The notes under the pieces: model-generated
What the model saw: the letters and a program-made list of their open reading frames with translations, nothing else
Databases searched by the model: none
What the model was told of the DNA's origin: nothing
Shown here: piece by piece, positions 36,545-45,412 of the stretch
Layout: every line of letters begins with the position of its first letter
Numbering within the stretch: position 1 is the stretch's first letter
DNA from: DATAUD01 sp035511075
GTDB lineage: Bacteria; Verrucomicrobiota; Verrucomicrobiia; Limisphaerales; Palsa-1400
DNA length: 64,000 bases
Direction: 5' to 3'
Assembly (NCBI GenBank): GCA_035511075.1
Contig: DATKFW010000059.1
Location: 1-64,000 of the forward strand
Translations under genes and position numbers: made by a program

Positions 36545-37900
36545 TCAGAATTCCCAATGCAATCGCATGCTCACGACGGACACAGGGCCGCGATCCTTGT
36601 TGTAGGCCGGGTTTATCACGTACTGATAATCGGCGGTGGCGCTGATATTTTTCCAGACCTGAAATCTGTAATAGGTTTCCAGGGACTGCTCCAAACCGTA
36701 ATTGAGCGCGCCGTCTCCCGCCAGGATGCCGAGGCCGCCGTCGGCGAAGAATTGCTGCTGGGCGCGCGAAATCGCGTTGACGATCCCGGCCAGGCCCGCC
36801 GTGTCGTTGGGGCGATGCCAGAAATCACCTTTAATGCTTAACCCAGCCGAGACGGACATTTGGACGTCGGCATAGCTCCAGTTTTCGGATTGGCCGTCGT
36901 TCCAGCCCAGACGCGTGAAAACGCCGATGCCCTTGAACAGTTCGTCCTCGGTGTTGAGACAGAAGCCGTATTTGAGGCGGTAGCGGCGAGTGTCAACGAT
37001 ATCGACCGGGCGCGCGGGGTTGTCCACCGCCTCAGCGTAACTGCCCATGTCCGCGCGATTGAGGTACGCGAGCAAACGCACGGCGCCCGGGTGGTCGTGG
37101 AAGGCAAAGCGGCGTTCCAATTCGGTCACCATTCCCCATGCTTGCAAGTAATCTTCGTCGATGGCCATGCCGTTCTGGACGCGCGGTATCTGGAAGAAGC
37201 CATAGCGGGCCGTCCACTGGGGCTGGTTTAATTCGGCGGCGAACCCGGTGATGTAGCCCAGGCTGTTGGCCGGATAGTCCCACGCTTCGTTGGCGACCAG
37301 GGCCCAATTGAGAAATTGCGTCGTCGCGTCCCCGGCGTAAGTATTTTGGTCAAAAATATCCAGGACACTGATTTCCCCGACGGTCAGCGTGATGCGCGAC
37401 ACGTCTTGCTGGCCGCCGAGGTGGAGAGCGTCGTCGGCCACCGGCTCCTCATCGCCGCCCAGCCCGATGGTTTGCCTGAGAAAAACGCGAACGGGCGCGA
37501 CGTTGCCGTGAAAGGAGCCGACCTTGTAGGCTTGCGCGCTGGGAAAGGCTTCCACACCCAGGGTCTGGTTGAAGCCGAACCCCTGCCAGAACAAGCCATC
37601 CACATGAAATTCCGCTCCGTGCCAAAGCCGCGCGCCGAGGTCCAAGTCGGCGCTGAAGGTTTCGGCTGTTTGGGAATGGTTGTCCAGGCTTTCCGGGCCG
37701 GAATACTGGGCCGGGAAACTCGGATGCCAGTCGCCGACATAAGTGGCCTGCATGTGAAGATTCCAAAGCTGTTGTTTGGCGGCGGGAGGATTGGTAGGAC
37801 CCAGCGACGGCGCATTGGTGCCCGCGCCTGGCGAAGCCGAATCTTGAGCCGCGGCACGGACGGCCAGAGCAATGATGCCTATTCCAATTAATTTCGTCAC
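36545..37900 (-). CDS. carbohydrate-selective porin, OprB family
   Basis: 451 aa from a GTG at 37900 with a signal peptide (LIGIGIIALAVRAAAQ). The rest alternates short amphipathic beta strands, ending in the outer-membrane signature RLHWEF with a C-terminal Phe. Family blocks include WNLHMQATYVGDWHPSFPAQ, TFSADLDLGARLWHGAEFHV and FNQTLGVEAFPSAQAYKVG. OprB porins allow passive uptake of sugars through the outer membrane, which fits the glucan genes elsewhere in the window. It is convergent with the EF-hand gene. Confidence 0.9.
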   Translation of the reverse strand: MTKLIGIGIIALAVRAAAQDSASPGAGTNAPSLGPTNPPAAKQQLWNLHMQATYVGDWHPSFPAQYSGPESLDNHSQTAETFSADLDLGARLWHGAEFHVDGLFWQGFGFNQTLGVEAFPSAQAYKVGSFHGNVAPVRVFLRQTIGLGGDEEPVADDALHLGGQQDVSRITLTVGEISVLDIFDQNTYAGDATTQFLNWALVANEAWDYPANSLGYITGFAAELNQPQWTARYGFFQIPRVQNGMAIDEDYLQAWGMVTELERRFAFHDHPGAVRLLAYLNRADMGSYAEAVDNPARPVDIVDTRRYRLKYGFCLNTEDELFKGIGVFTRLGWNDGQSENWSYADVQMSVSAGLSIKGDFWHRPNDTAGLAGIVNAISRAQQQFFADGGLGILAGDGALNYGLEQSLETYYRFQVWKNISATADYQYVINPAYNKDRGPVSVVSMRLHWEF

Positions 37901-37958
37901 GTCCGGGAGTCTTTTAAGTCAACGCGTCGCGCAGCAATAGCTAATTCGACGTTAAAAC

Positions 37959-38855
37959 TCACGCCGCGAGCAAGTCGGCGGCTGCCGCGTTGGAGATGAC
38001 TTGCGCAGGGTCCTTGCAACCGGGAATGACGGCCGAGACCAAAGGATTTGACAGGCACCAAGCCAACGCCCATTGCGCCATTGGGACGCCGGGTGGAACT
38101 TCCTTTTCCTGGAGGCGCGCGGCTTCGGCGATGTCGTTGCGCATTTTCTCCTGGTCAAAGTGGGCGCGAACGTCGTTGCCTGCAAACTCGGCTCCGGGCC
38201 GGTATTTCCCGCTCAACAATCCGCTGGCCAGCGGAACGCGCGCCAAAATGCCGAGGCGATCGCGCTGAGCGTCCGGGAAGTAGAGTTGTTCGGGGCGGCG
38301 ATCCAGCCGGTTATAAACCACCTGGAGCGCTTCGGCCCCGACACCGCGGGCCTGGCGCGCCTGCAATTGGCTGCCTTTGCCGAGAATGGAGATTCCCAGG
38401 TGGCCGATCTTGCCGGCGCGTTTTTCGGCATCGAGCATTGCCCACAAGGCATCGTCCTGGAAGGCGGCGTCCGAGCCGGAATGGAATTGATAGAGATCGA
38501 TGCATTCGACGCGCAAGGCGCGGAGCGAAGCGTCCAATTGCCGCCGGACCGCCTCGCATGAAAAGGCGTCGTCACGCTTCATAAAGGAGCGAAAATGGTG
38601 GCCGAACTTTGTCGCCACAATCCAGCGCGGGCGGTCATGCCGCGCCAGATAATCGCCTACCAATTTTTCGGCCGTGTGGTCCCCGTAACATTCAGCCGTG
38701 TCGATCAGGTTGATGCCAAGAGCGGCGGCCTGGTCGAAGATGGCGTCGGCCTCGACCTGCGAGTAGGATCGTCCCCATTCGCCGCCGAGTTGCCAGGTTC
38801 CAATGCCGATGATGGAGACGCTTAGATTCGTTTCACCCAGGGCCCGGTAGCGCAT
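37959..38855 (-). CDS. aldo/keto reductase
   Basis: 298 aa from ATG 38855 (MRYRALGETNLSVSIIGIGT); a TTG five codons earlier is less likely. The catalytic tetrad is visible: Asp in LIDTAECYG with Tyr two residues after Glu-Cys, Lys in WIVATKFGHHF, and His in YQFHSG. The C-terminal NADPH site has a 'VSAVIPGCKDPAQV' strand. The enzyme reduces carbonyl compounds with NADPH; the natural substrate is unknown. It stands alone on its strand between the porin and the GT2 gene. Confidence 0.9.
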   Translation of the reverse strand: MRYRALGETNLSVSIIGIGTWQLGGEWGRSYSQVEADAIFDQAAALGINLIDTAECYGDHTAEKLVGDYLARHDRPRWIVATKFGHHFRSFMKRDDAFSCEAVRRQLDASLRALRVECIDLYQFHSGSDAAFQDDALWAMLDAEKRAGKIGHLGISILGKGSQLQARQARGVGAEALQVVYNRLDRRPEQLYFPDAQRDRLGILARVPLASGLLSGKYRPGAEFAGNDVRAHFDQEKMRNDIAEAARLQEKEVPPGVPMAQWALAWCLSNPLVSAVIPGCKDPAQVISNAAAADLLAA

Positions 38856-38963
38856 AGTCTTTTGATGCAAAACACGGGTTCTTGTACCACGGAGTCAAAC
38901 GAAAGTGAATCGCCAATCGGGACGCGGCCACTTGGCGCTCGTGGTGCGGGCGTCATTCGCCAT

Positions 38964-38991
38964 TTGCCAATGCGGCGGGTTTCTTTACACT
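38964..38991 (+). promoter_or_regulatory. possible promoter of the GT2 gene
   Basis: TTGCCA (38964-38969, five of six) and TACACT (38986-38991, four of six) with a 16-base spacer. The predicted start near 38998 leaves a leader of about seven bases before the ATG at 39005. Confidence 0.45.
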
Positions 38992-39004
38992 GCGCCTGAA
39001 ACAA

Positions 39005-39739
39005 ATGGCTACCGGCGGTCTCTCACTCACTCTGGTCATTCCTTGTCACAATGAGGAAGGGAATTTGCGCGCTTTGTTCCAGGCCATTCACGAGACGCTG
39101 GATCCGCTGGCGATTTCGTACGAAATCATTGTCACCGACGATGCCAGCACGGACGGCTCGTGGGAATTGTTGAAGCAATGCGCGGCCACGGATCAACGCA
39201 TCCGGGCGCAACGGTTTGCCCGCAACTACGGGCAATCCGCCGCGCTCTGGGCCGGAATCAAGGCCGCCCAGGGGCGTCACATTGTGACATTGGACGCCGA
39301 TATGCAAAATGACCCGCGGGACATGCCCAGTTTCTTGCGCGCCCTGGATCGCTTCGATTGCGTCTGCGGAACGCGCGTCGCGGCCCGGCGGCAAGGCGAC
39401 AACTGGGTTCGAATTGCGTCGTCGCGGATTGCCAATTGGGTGCGCAACAAACTTTCCGGCGAAGAGATTTCCGACGCGGGCTGCACCTATCGCGCCTTCA
39501 GGCGGGAGTGCGTGGCGGACCTGAAATTTTTCAAGGGAATGCACCGTTTTTTGCCGACGCTGGTCAGGATGGAGGGGTTCACCGTGACGGAAATTCCCAT
39601 TTCGCACCATCCGCGCGTCGCCGGCCAGACGCATTACGGAATATCCAACCGCCTCCTGCCCGCCCTTTACGATTTGCTGGCCGTGCGCTGGATGAAACGA
39701 AGGATGTTTCGCTACGAGATCGCCGAGAGAGTCAATTAA
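39005..39739 (+). CDS. GT2 glycosyltransferase, dolichol/polyprenyl-phosphate type
   Basis: 244 aa. The GT-A fold motifs are VIPCHNEEGNLRALF, IVTDDASTDGSWELL and VTLDADMQNDPRDMP, where DAD is the metal-binding DXD. It resembles DPM1/ArnC enzymes that load a sugar from a nucleotide donor onto a polyprenyl phosphate, but it has no C-terminal membrane helices, so it would be a peripheral membrane protein like the short DPM1 type. The gene is monocistronic and convergent with glcD, five bases from its stop. Confidence 0.9.
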   Translation: MATGGLSLTLVIPCHNEEGNLRALFQAIHETLDPLAISYEIIVTDDASTDGSWELLKQCAATDQRIRAQRFARNYGQSAALWAGIKAAQGRHIVTLDADMQNDPRDMPSFLRALDRFDCVCGTRVAARRQGDNWVRIASSRIANWVRNKLSGEEISDAGCTYRAFRRECVADLKFFKGMHRFLPTLVRMEGFTVTEIPISHHPRVAGQTHYGISNRLLPALYDLLAVRWMKRRMFRYEIAERVN

Positions 39740-39744
39740 AGAAA

Positions 39745-41124
39745 TCAGTCAAACATTTTTCCTGGATTCAGGATTCCGTTGGGGTCCAGGACGCGGCGCA
39801 GCTCGCGGGTCACGCGCATCTGGGCGTCGCCCAGGAATTTTGGAAGGAACGATTTCTTGGCCAGCCCGACGCCGTGCTCGCCTGTGATGGTGCCGCCCAG
39901 GCGGATCGCTTCATCGAAGATTTCCTTGAAGGCCTCCTCGACGCGGTGCATTTCCTCCTTGTTGCGCTCGTCGGTCAGGAAGGTCGGATGCAAATTGCCG
40001 TCGCCCATGTGGCCGAAGGTGCCGATGCGCAGTTTGTATTTGGCGGCGATGGTCTCGATAAAGCGAATCATGGCCGCCACTTCGCTGCGGGGAACCGTGG
40101 CATCCTCGAGGATCGTCGTTGGGGCGACCCGCGCCAAAGCCGAGAAGGCACTGCGCCGAGCGCTGGCCAGCTTGTTGCCTTCGGCCTCATCGCCGGCGAT
40201 GCGGACTTCCTTGCAGGCATGGTCGCGGCAGATTTGTTCCATGCGCGCCGCTTCGTCGGCGACCGCCGCGGGATGGCCGTCGGTTTCCATCAAGAGCAGC
40301 GCCTGGCAATCCAGCGGCAGCCCAATCCGTGCGTATTCCTCCACGCAGTGAATGGTCGTGCGGTCGAGAAACTCGAGGGTGCAGGGGATGATATGGGCGG
40401 CGATGATCGCCGAAACGGCCTCGGCCGCGTGGTCCATTTGCGAAAAAGTCGCCAGCATCGTTTTTTTTGCGGCGGGTTTGGGAATCAATTTGAGCAGGAC
40501 CCTGGTGATGATCCCCAGAGTGCCTTCCGATCCTATAAAAATGTCCTTGAGCGAATAGCCGGCCACGTCTTTGACGCATTTATTGCCGGTCCACATAATT
40601 TCGCCATTGGGCAGAACGATTTCCAGGCCCATGACGTAATTGCGGGTGATGCCGTACTTGAGTCCGCGCAAGCCGCCGGAATTTTCCGCCACGTTTCCGC
40701 CGATGGTGGAGATTTTCATCGAACCGGGATCGGGTGGGTAAAACAGTCCGGCCGCTGCCGCCGCGTCGGCGATTTGCAAGGTTGTTGCGCCCGCCTCCGC
40801 CAGCAGGGTCAGGTTGGCGCGATCCAATTCCAGGATGGCGGACATTTTGACCGTGCAAAGAACGATGCAATCGGCGCTCGGTACGCTGCCGCCGCTCAAG
40901 CCGGTGCCGGACCCGCGGGTGACGACGGGGGTTTTCGTGGCATTGGCATATTTGAGGATTTCGCTGACCTGCTGCGTGGTGGAAACAAAAACCACGACGC
41001 CCGGCATCTGTTGCAAGGCGGCGGTCCCGTCAAAAGAATACGAAATCAAATCCTCCTTGGCCGTCAGGACGTTAGGGGGCCCGGCCAACCGCCGCAAGTT
41101 GCCAATAACGTCAGGAGATAACAT
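39745..41124 (-). CDS. glcD: FAD-linked oxidase, glycolate oxidase GlcD subunit type
   Basis: 459 aa. The FAD_binding_4 domain has VTRGSGTGLSGGSVPSADC and FYPPDPGSMKISTIGGNVAE; the C-terminal domain has GTFGHMGDGNLHPTF and GTITGEHGVGLAKK, the D-2-hydroxyacid dehydrogenase signatures. It would oxidise glycolate or D-lactate with FAD at the membrane. GlcE and GlcF partners are not adjacent, so either they lie elsewhere or it works as a single-subunit D-lactate dehydrogenase. Confidence 0.9.
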   Translation of the reverse strand: MLSPDVIGNLRRLAGPPNVLTAKEDLISYSFDGTAALQQMPGVVVFVSTTQQVSEILKYANATKTPVVTRGSGTGLSGGSVPSADCIVLCTVKMSAILELDRANLTLLAEAGATTLQIADAAAAAGLFYPPDPGSMKISTIGGNVAENSGGLRGLKYGITRNYVMGLEIVLPNGEIMWTGNKCVKDVAGYSLKDIFIGSEGTLGIITRVLLKLIPKPAAKKTMLATFSQMDHAAEAVSAIIAAHIIPCTLEFLDRTTIHCVEEYARIGLPLDCQALLLMETDGHPAAVADEAARMEQICRDHACKEVRIAGDEAEGNKLASARRSAFSALARVAPTTILEDATVPRSEVAAMIRFIETIAAKYKLRIGTFGHMGDGNLHPTFLTDERNKEEMHRVEEAFKEIFDEAIRLGGTITGEHGVGLAKKSFLPKFLGDAQMRVTRELRRVLDPNGILNPGKMFD

Positions 41125-41213
41125 CGGCGAAAGGATGAGGAGCGGGGGGAACAGCGGTCAAGCGAATGATTGGCCTCAAGTCCCTCCCCGAATCTGCCGA
41201 TGACAATAAGGAG

Positions 41214-42512
41214 ATGAAGCAATTCCTGCTGCCGGTGGCGTTTTGGCTGGTCTGCTCGTCGCCAGGCTTCGGCCAGGCGCCGCCGCCAAACGACAATTTC
41301 TCCAATCGCATTGTTCTGAGCGGCAATTCCGTCGCTTTTTCCGGAACCCTTGCCGGCGCCACGCTTGAGGCCAAGGAGGCTTTGGGAGGAAATTTTACGA
41401 ACTACATGTTGTACCCCGTTGACGAGTCGGTTTGGTGGACGTGGACCGCCCCGCAAACATCGCTTGTCACGGTAGAAATGATCGGCGCATCCGCGGATTC
41501 GGCTGGGCAAACTTTTGCGGATGGCATTGTCATATATGACACGACGAATGTATTCACGCGGGCGCAACCGGTCGCGGAAGTGGCATTGGACCTCACGATT
41601 GTATGTGACGCGTTGACGTTTTCGGCAATTGGAGGGAGCAACTATCAATTTCAATTACTGGGGAGCAGTTCAACTGCCTATCAATTCCTGCTCATGGTCA
41701 CCAACAATCCCCTGATTCTCCAAGCGCCTCGAAACCTCACCGTCTCCTCCAACGAAAGTACGCTGCTTACGGTTGTGGCGGAGGGATACAGACCCCTGAG
41801 TTATCAATGGCAGTTGGCGGGAACAAATCTTGCCGGCCAAACCGCTCCGATGCTTGCATTGACAAATATCGACGGCAGCCAGGCGGGAAGCTACACGGTC
41901 GTTGTCACCAATATCGGTGGCGCCACGACGAGCGCACCGGCGGTGCTGGCGGTTAGCTCATTCAACGTGCCGCCGGCCTTGACTGCCATGCCCGGTCAGT
42001 TCGGGCAATTCGACTTCGGGATGACCGGTGAAGTTGGGCGCAATTATCGCATTGAGGCGTCGGTCGATCTGGTTGATTGGACGAACGAGTACAGCTTTCC
42101 GAGACACGTGTACTCCTCTTCCCGATTTAATGGCGACTACGACAATCCTGAATTGACGAGCGTTGTCTTCAACACAAATGGCTCTTCCTCATTTAGCCTG
42201 GGCAATGCTGTGCCGTGGATGTTTATTCGCGCGTCTCAATATCAACCGGCCAACGAGATTTGCATAAACAACCTGAGGCAGATTCGTTTCGCCAAGTCGT
42301 TGTGGCAGCGAGACAGTGCGTCGCCCAGATGGTACACACCGGAAGGAGTGAAGGACTTGGCGCCGTACTTTCTCCAGGGCAGCCTGCCCTACTGTCCGCT
42401 TGATACAAACTCTTCGTGGGTTACTTCTTACTCCACCGGCGTGAACAACTGCGCAAGCACTTGCGACTGCATGATCGTCCCTGGAACTCACATTCTGGAA
42501 GAGCCGCAATAA
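41214..42512 (+). CDS. secreted Ig-like protein with a prepilin-type C-terminal tail
   Basis: 432 aa from ATG 41214, giving a signal peptide (KQFLLPVAFWLVCSSPGFG). Residues about 25-160 form a beta-sandwich (PNDNFSNRIVLSGNSVAFSG), about 165-255 an Ig-like domain (LSYQWQLAGTNLAGQ ... GSYTVVVTN) and about 265-345 the 'YRIEASVDLVDWTNEY' C-terminal module. The last 80 residues are different: 'EICINNLRQIRFAKSLWQRD', 'DLAPYFLQGSLPYCP' and 'CASTCDCMIVPGTHILEEP'. That pattern, INNLRQI-AK-W then LPYCP then CxxC, is the C-terminal region of verrucomicrobial type II/IV prepilin-like proteins, but there is no pilin N-terminal helix here. The function is unknown; it appears to be a natural fusion. Confidence 0.75.
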   Translation: MKQFLLPVAFWLVCSSPGFGQAPPPNDNFSNRIVLSGNSVAFSGTLAGATLEAKEALGGNFTNYMLYPVDESVWWTWTAPQTSLVTVEMIGASADSAGQTFADGIVIYDTTNVFTRAQPVAEVALDLTIVCDALTFSAIGGSNYQFQLLGSSSTAYQFLLMVTNNPLILQAPRNLTVSSNESTLLTVVAEGYRPLSYQWQLAGTNLAGQTAPMLALTNIDGSQAGSYTVVVTNIGGATTSAPAVLAVSSFNVPPALTAMPGQFGQFDFGMTGEVGRNYRIEASVDLVDWTNEYSFPRHVYSSSRFNGDYDNPELTSVVFNTNGSSSFSLGNAVPWMFIRASQYQPANEICINNLRQIRFAKSLWQRDSASPRWYTPEGVKDLAPYFLQGSLPYCPLDTNSSWVTSYSTGVNNCASTCDCMIVPGTHILEEPQ

Positions 42513-42521
42513 GGAAGCCGC

Positions 42522-42580
42522 TTTGGAGTGCTGCGATATGTCGCAGCTTTGAAAGCGATGACATGTCATCGCACTCCAAA
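42522..42580. repeat. cloverleaf-like palindromic repeat element
   Basis: 59 bases that fold back three times inside an outer stem. The outer arms TTTGGAGTGC (42522-42531) and GCACTCCAAA (42571-42580) are perfect complements. Inside are CTGCGA/TCGCAG (42531-42546), GCTTT/AAAGC (42546-42556) and a perfect 18-base palindrome GCGATGACATGTCATCGC (42555-42572). It starts ten bases after the stop of the previous gene. No transposase or target duplication is visible. The form is that of small interspersed palindromic elements. Confidence 0.85.
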
Positions 42581-42626
42581 AACTCAACGTTTACAAAGGG
42601 CGCCCGGCAGTTTAACTGTTATCGCC

Positions 42627-43820
42627 GTGAGCAGCCAAAGCCATGCGCTTTCGGGTGAGTTCGCCGCTTCCGCGCCGACTGCGGCGGTCCGGGCTGCCGT
42701 CATTCCCTGGTATTGTTATGCGGTGGCGATTGGCGTCGCTTGCATTCCGATTGGCACGATCTGGGACATTTCGTGGCATCTGAGCATCGGAAGGGACAGT
42801 TTTTGGACTCCCGCGCACATGATGATTTATCTGGGCGGAGCGTTGCCGGGGTCGGTGTGCGGCTGGCTGGTTTTGAAAGACACTTTTTGGCCCGACACCG
42901 CCGGGCAGTCCGCGACGGTCAGGATTTGGGGTTTTCGCGGTCCACTGGGCGCATGGGTCGTGATTTGGGGCGCGTTTACAATGCTGCTCTCCGCGCCATT
43001 CGACAACTGGTGGCACAACGCGTACGGGTTGGATGTGCGGATCATCAGCCCGCCCCATACAGTGCTGGCCCTGGGGACGTACGCGACGGCCATCGGCGCA
43101 TTGATTCTGGTGCTGTCCTGGCAAAACCGCGCGCCGACGGAGAACCAATTTGCGGCCAACCTGCTCGTTCTGTTCGCCTGCGGCGTGCTGCTTACGAAAC
43201 TTTCCGTTTTCGTGACCGAATATACATATCCCAATTCCCAACATGGCGCCGCATTCTACGAGGTTTGTTGCAGGGCCCTTCCGCTTTATCTCATCGTGGC
43301 GGCCCGCGTCTCCAGGATAAAATGGAGCGCCACGTGGGTCAGTTTGATCTACATGGCCATTAGGATGGCGATGGTTTGGATTCTGCCGCTCTTTCCGGCC
43401 GTACCGAAATTGGCGCCGATCTACAACCCGCTCACCCATATGGCGCCGCCGCCGTTTCCGATGCTGCTGGTAGTGCCGGCCTTTGGGATCGATCTGGTGA
43501 TGCAGGCGGCGGGCCGCAAGCGAGGGTTCTGGCGCGACACGGGGCTGGCTCTGATTTTGACGGTGCTCTTTTTCTTCCTATTACTGGCGGTTGAATGGCC
43601 GTTCTCCAGTTTTCTTCTCACCAAAGCCGCCCGCAACGCGTTCTTCGCCGGCAACGCCATGTGGGGCTACCCCGATCGCCTTGGCGGGTGGTGCACGCGG
43701 TTCTGGGATCCGGACGAGCGGCTTGGAATCAAATCCTCCGCGGTTGCCATCCTCTATGGAGCACTGATGACGCGCGTGGCGCTTTGGTTCGGAAACTGGC
43801 TTTCCGAAGTCAAACGCTGA
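42627..43820 (+). CDS. multi-pass membrane protein of unknown function
   Basis: 397 aa from a GTG at 42627. The frame is open back to 42528, but those codons lie inside the palindromic repeat. About ten hydrophobic helices are visible, with conserved-looking polar patches: TIWDISWHLSIGRDSFWTPA followed by HMMIYLGG, then DNWWHNAYGLDV and PPHTVLALGT. His residues next to Trp/Asp near helix ends suggest a metal or proton role. It is four bases before the HLHP protein gene, so they form one unit. No family name could be assigned. Confidence 0.7.
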   Translation: MSSQSHALSGEFAASAPTAAVRAAVIPWYCYAVAIGVACIPIGTIWDISWHLSIGRDSFWTPAHMMIYLGGALPGSVCGWLVLKDTFWPDTAGQSATVRIWGFRGPLGAWVVIWGAFTMLLSAPFDNWWHNAYGLDVRIISPPHTVLALGTYATAIGALILVLSWQNRAPTENQFAANLLVLFACGVLLTKLSVFVTEYTYPNSQHGAAFYEVCCRALPLYLIVAARVSRIKWSATWVSLIYMAIRMAMVWILPLFPAVPKLAPIYNPLTHMAPPPFPMLLVVPAFGIDLVMQAAGRKRGFWRDTGLALILTVLFFFLLLAVEWPFSSFLLTKAARNAFFAGNAMWGYPDRLGGWCTRFWDPDERLGIKSSAVAILYGALMTRVALWFGNWLSEVKR

Positions 43821-43824
43821 CCCG

Positions 43825-45312
43825 ATGAAAATTCCGGTCAAGGTTGTCAATACCATTGTTTTGGCTTTCTGGCTTTGGGCCGCCTGCGCCGCGCACGCGC
43901 ATGTGGGCAGTCCGACGGTGTTTTTTCAGGGACTGGCAGGGTCGTTCCCGGTTCGCGTCACCATTCAACCGCCGGGCGTGGTGCCCGGGTTGGCGCAAAT
44001 CCACATCGTCGTGTCATCCGGGGACGCGACCCGCGTGACGGTGCGGCCGGTGCGATGGGATGTCGGCGTCAAAGGTTCTCCCGCGCCGGACACGGCGGTC
44101 CTGGTGCCGGGGGAAACCAATATGTTTACGGCCCAACTTTGGTTGATGGCCTCCGGCGCTTACAGCGTGTTTGTCGAGGTTTCGGGTCCCGGCGGAGAGG
44201 GCACGGCAATCGTTCCGCTCAATTCGATTGCGACGCAACGTCTGGTGATGACGCCCGGATTGTCGCTGATTTTTCTGATCGTCGGAACGTTTGTTGTGGT
44301 GCTGTTGATTTCGGTTGTCGGCGCGGCCATTCGAGAGGGCCGGCTTACGCCCGGCCAGGAGATTTCACCGCTTCGGCGCCGGCGGGGCTGGTACGCCAGG
44401 GGGATTACCGCCGCGGTCATCGGCACATCGCTTGTTCTGGGCAACGCATGGTGGAACAGCGTAGACAGGGACTATCGCAACAACCGCCTTTACCGGCCGC
44501 AGTCAGTCCAGACCGAATTGGATCTGGACGCCGCCGGTCACCGGGAGCTTGTCCTGCGTTTTTCACCCAAATCCCCGATCGACGCCACTCCGTTGATCCC
44601 GGACCACGGGCGTTTGATGCACTTGTTCCTCATCCGTGATCCTGATGGCGACGTCTTCGCGCATTTGCATCCGAACCGAAAACGGGAGGACAACCCGGAT
44701 GAAAATGTTTTCACGGCCCGGCTGCCTGCCCTGCCCGCCGGCCAGTACAAACTTTACGCGGACATTACACACGAAAGCGGATTGACCCAAACACTCACCA
44801 ACATGCTAAGCATCCCCTCCCCGGTTGCCGGCCCGGGAGCGGACGAACCGCTGGCCGAGACCGACGATGCCGTTTTGCTCTCCCCGCCGTCGGATTCGTC
44901 AACACTAACATTGCCGGGGGGCCTCCGCCTGGACCGGGCTTTTCCCGAAGCGTTGCAAGCGAACCAGGAAACCAATTTGCTGTTTCACCTCACGACCGAG
45001 AGCGGAGCGGACGCGCCGTTGGAATCGTATCTTGGAATGTACGGTCATTTGATCATCGAGAATTCCGACGGCACCGTGTTCAACCATCTGCACCCGCTGG
45101 GCTCGGTGTCGATGGTTTCGCAGCGGCTGTTTGCCGAGCGCGAAAAGGCCGGTTATCTGGCCAACAAGCCGCTTGACCAGTTTTGCACCGCGGCCCTGCC
45201 GGAGCTCTCGTTTCCCTACGCGTTTCCCAAACCGGGAGAGTACCGGCTCTGGCTGCAAACCAAGGTGGCGGGCCGGATTCTCACCGGCGCCTACAGCCTG
45301 TCTGTCAAGTAG
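43825..45312 (+). CDS. membrane-anchored periplasmic protein with repeated HLHP motifs
   Basis: 495 aa. An N-terminal membrane/signal segment (TIVLAFWLWAACAAHAHVG) ends in His-Ala-His; an Ig-like domain of YtkA/FixH style follows (about 25-130), then a membrane helix (SLIFLIVGTFVVVLLISVVG) near 150 and another near 185-205. The large C-terminal part has two similar halves with MHLFLIRDPDGDVFAHLHPN and YGHLIIENSDGTVFNHLHPL, each followed by a 'G.Y.L' strand. The HLHP units with nearby Met/His could bind copper. Its partner gene ends four bases upstream. A role in metal supply or redox sensing is inference. Confidence 0.72.
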   Translation: MKIPVKVVNTIVLAFWLWAACAAHAHVGSPTVFFQGLAGSFPVRVTIQPPGVVPGLAQIHIVVSSGDATRVTVRPVRWDVGVKGSPAPDTAVLVPGETNMFTAQLWLMASGAYSVFVEVSGPGGEGTAIVPLNSIATQRLVMTPGLSLIFLIVGTFVVVLLISVVGAAIREGRLTPGQEISPLRRRRGWYARGITAAVIGTSLVLGNAWWNSVDRDYRNNRLYRPQSVQTELDLDAAGHRELVLRFSPKSPIDATPLIPDHGRLMHLFLIRDPDGDVFAHLHPNRKREDNPDENVFTARLPALPAGQYKLYADITHESGLTQTLTNMLSIPSPVAGPGADEPLAETDDAVLLSPPSDSSTLTLPGGLRLDRAFPEALQANQETNLLFHLTTESGADAPLESYLGMYGHLIIENSDGTVFNHLHPLGSVSMVSQRLFAEREKAGYLANKPLDQFCTAALPELSFPYAFPKPGEYRLWLQTKVAGRILTGAYSLSVK

Positions 45313-45412
45313 ATCAACGCGCATGCGTACGCGGCTGTTAATCCGGGATGGACTTGAAATGCCGGACAGTAATAATCCGGCAAAGACGGGTTTGAGTTGA
45401 CCAAAACAAAAT

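Noticed and set aside
39358..41121. 587-codon frame spanning the GT2 and glcD region on the plus strand
   Set aside because: It is out of frame with GT2 and antisense to glcD, both of which carry complete motifs.
42528..42626. Earlier start for the ten-helix membrane protein
   Set aside because: The start codons at 42528 and 42558 lie inside the palindromic repeat, so GTG 42627 is preferred.
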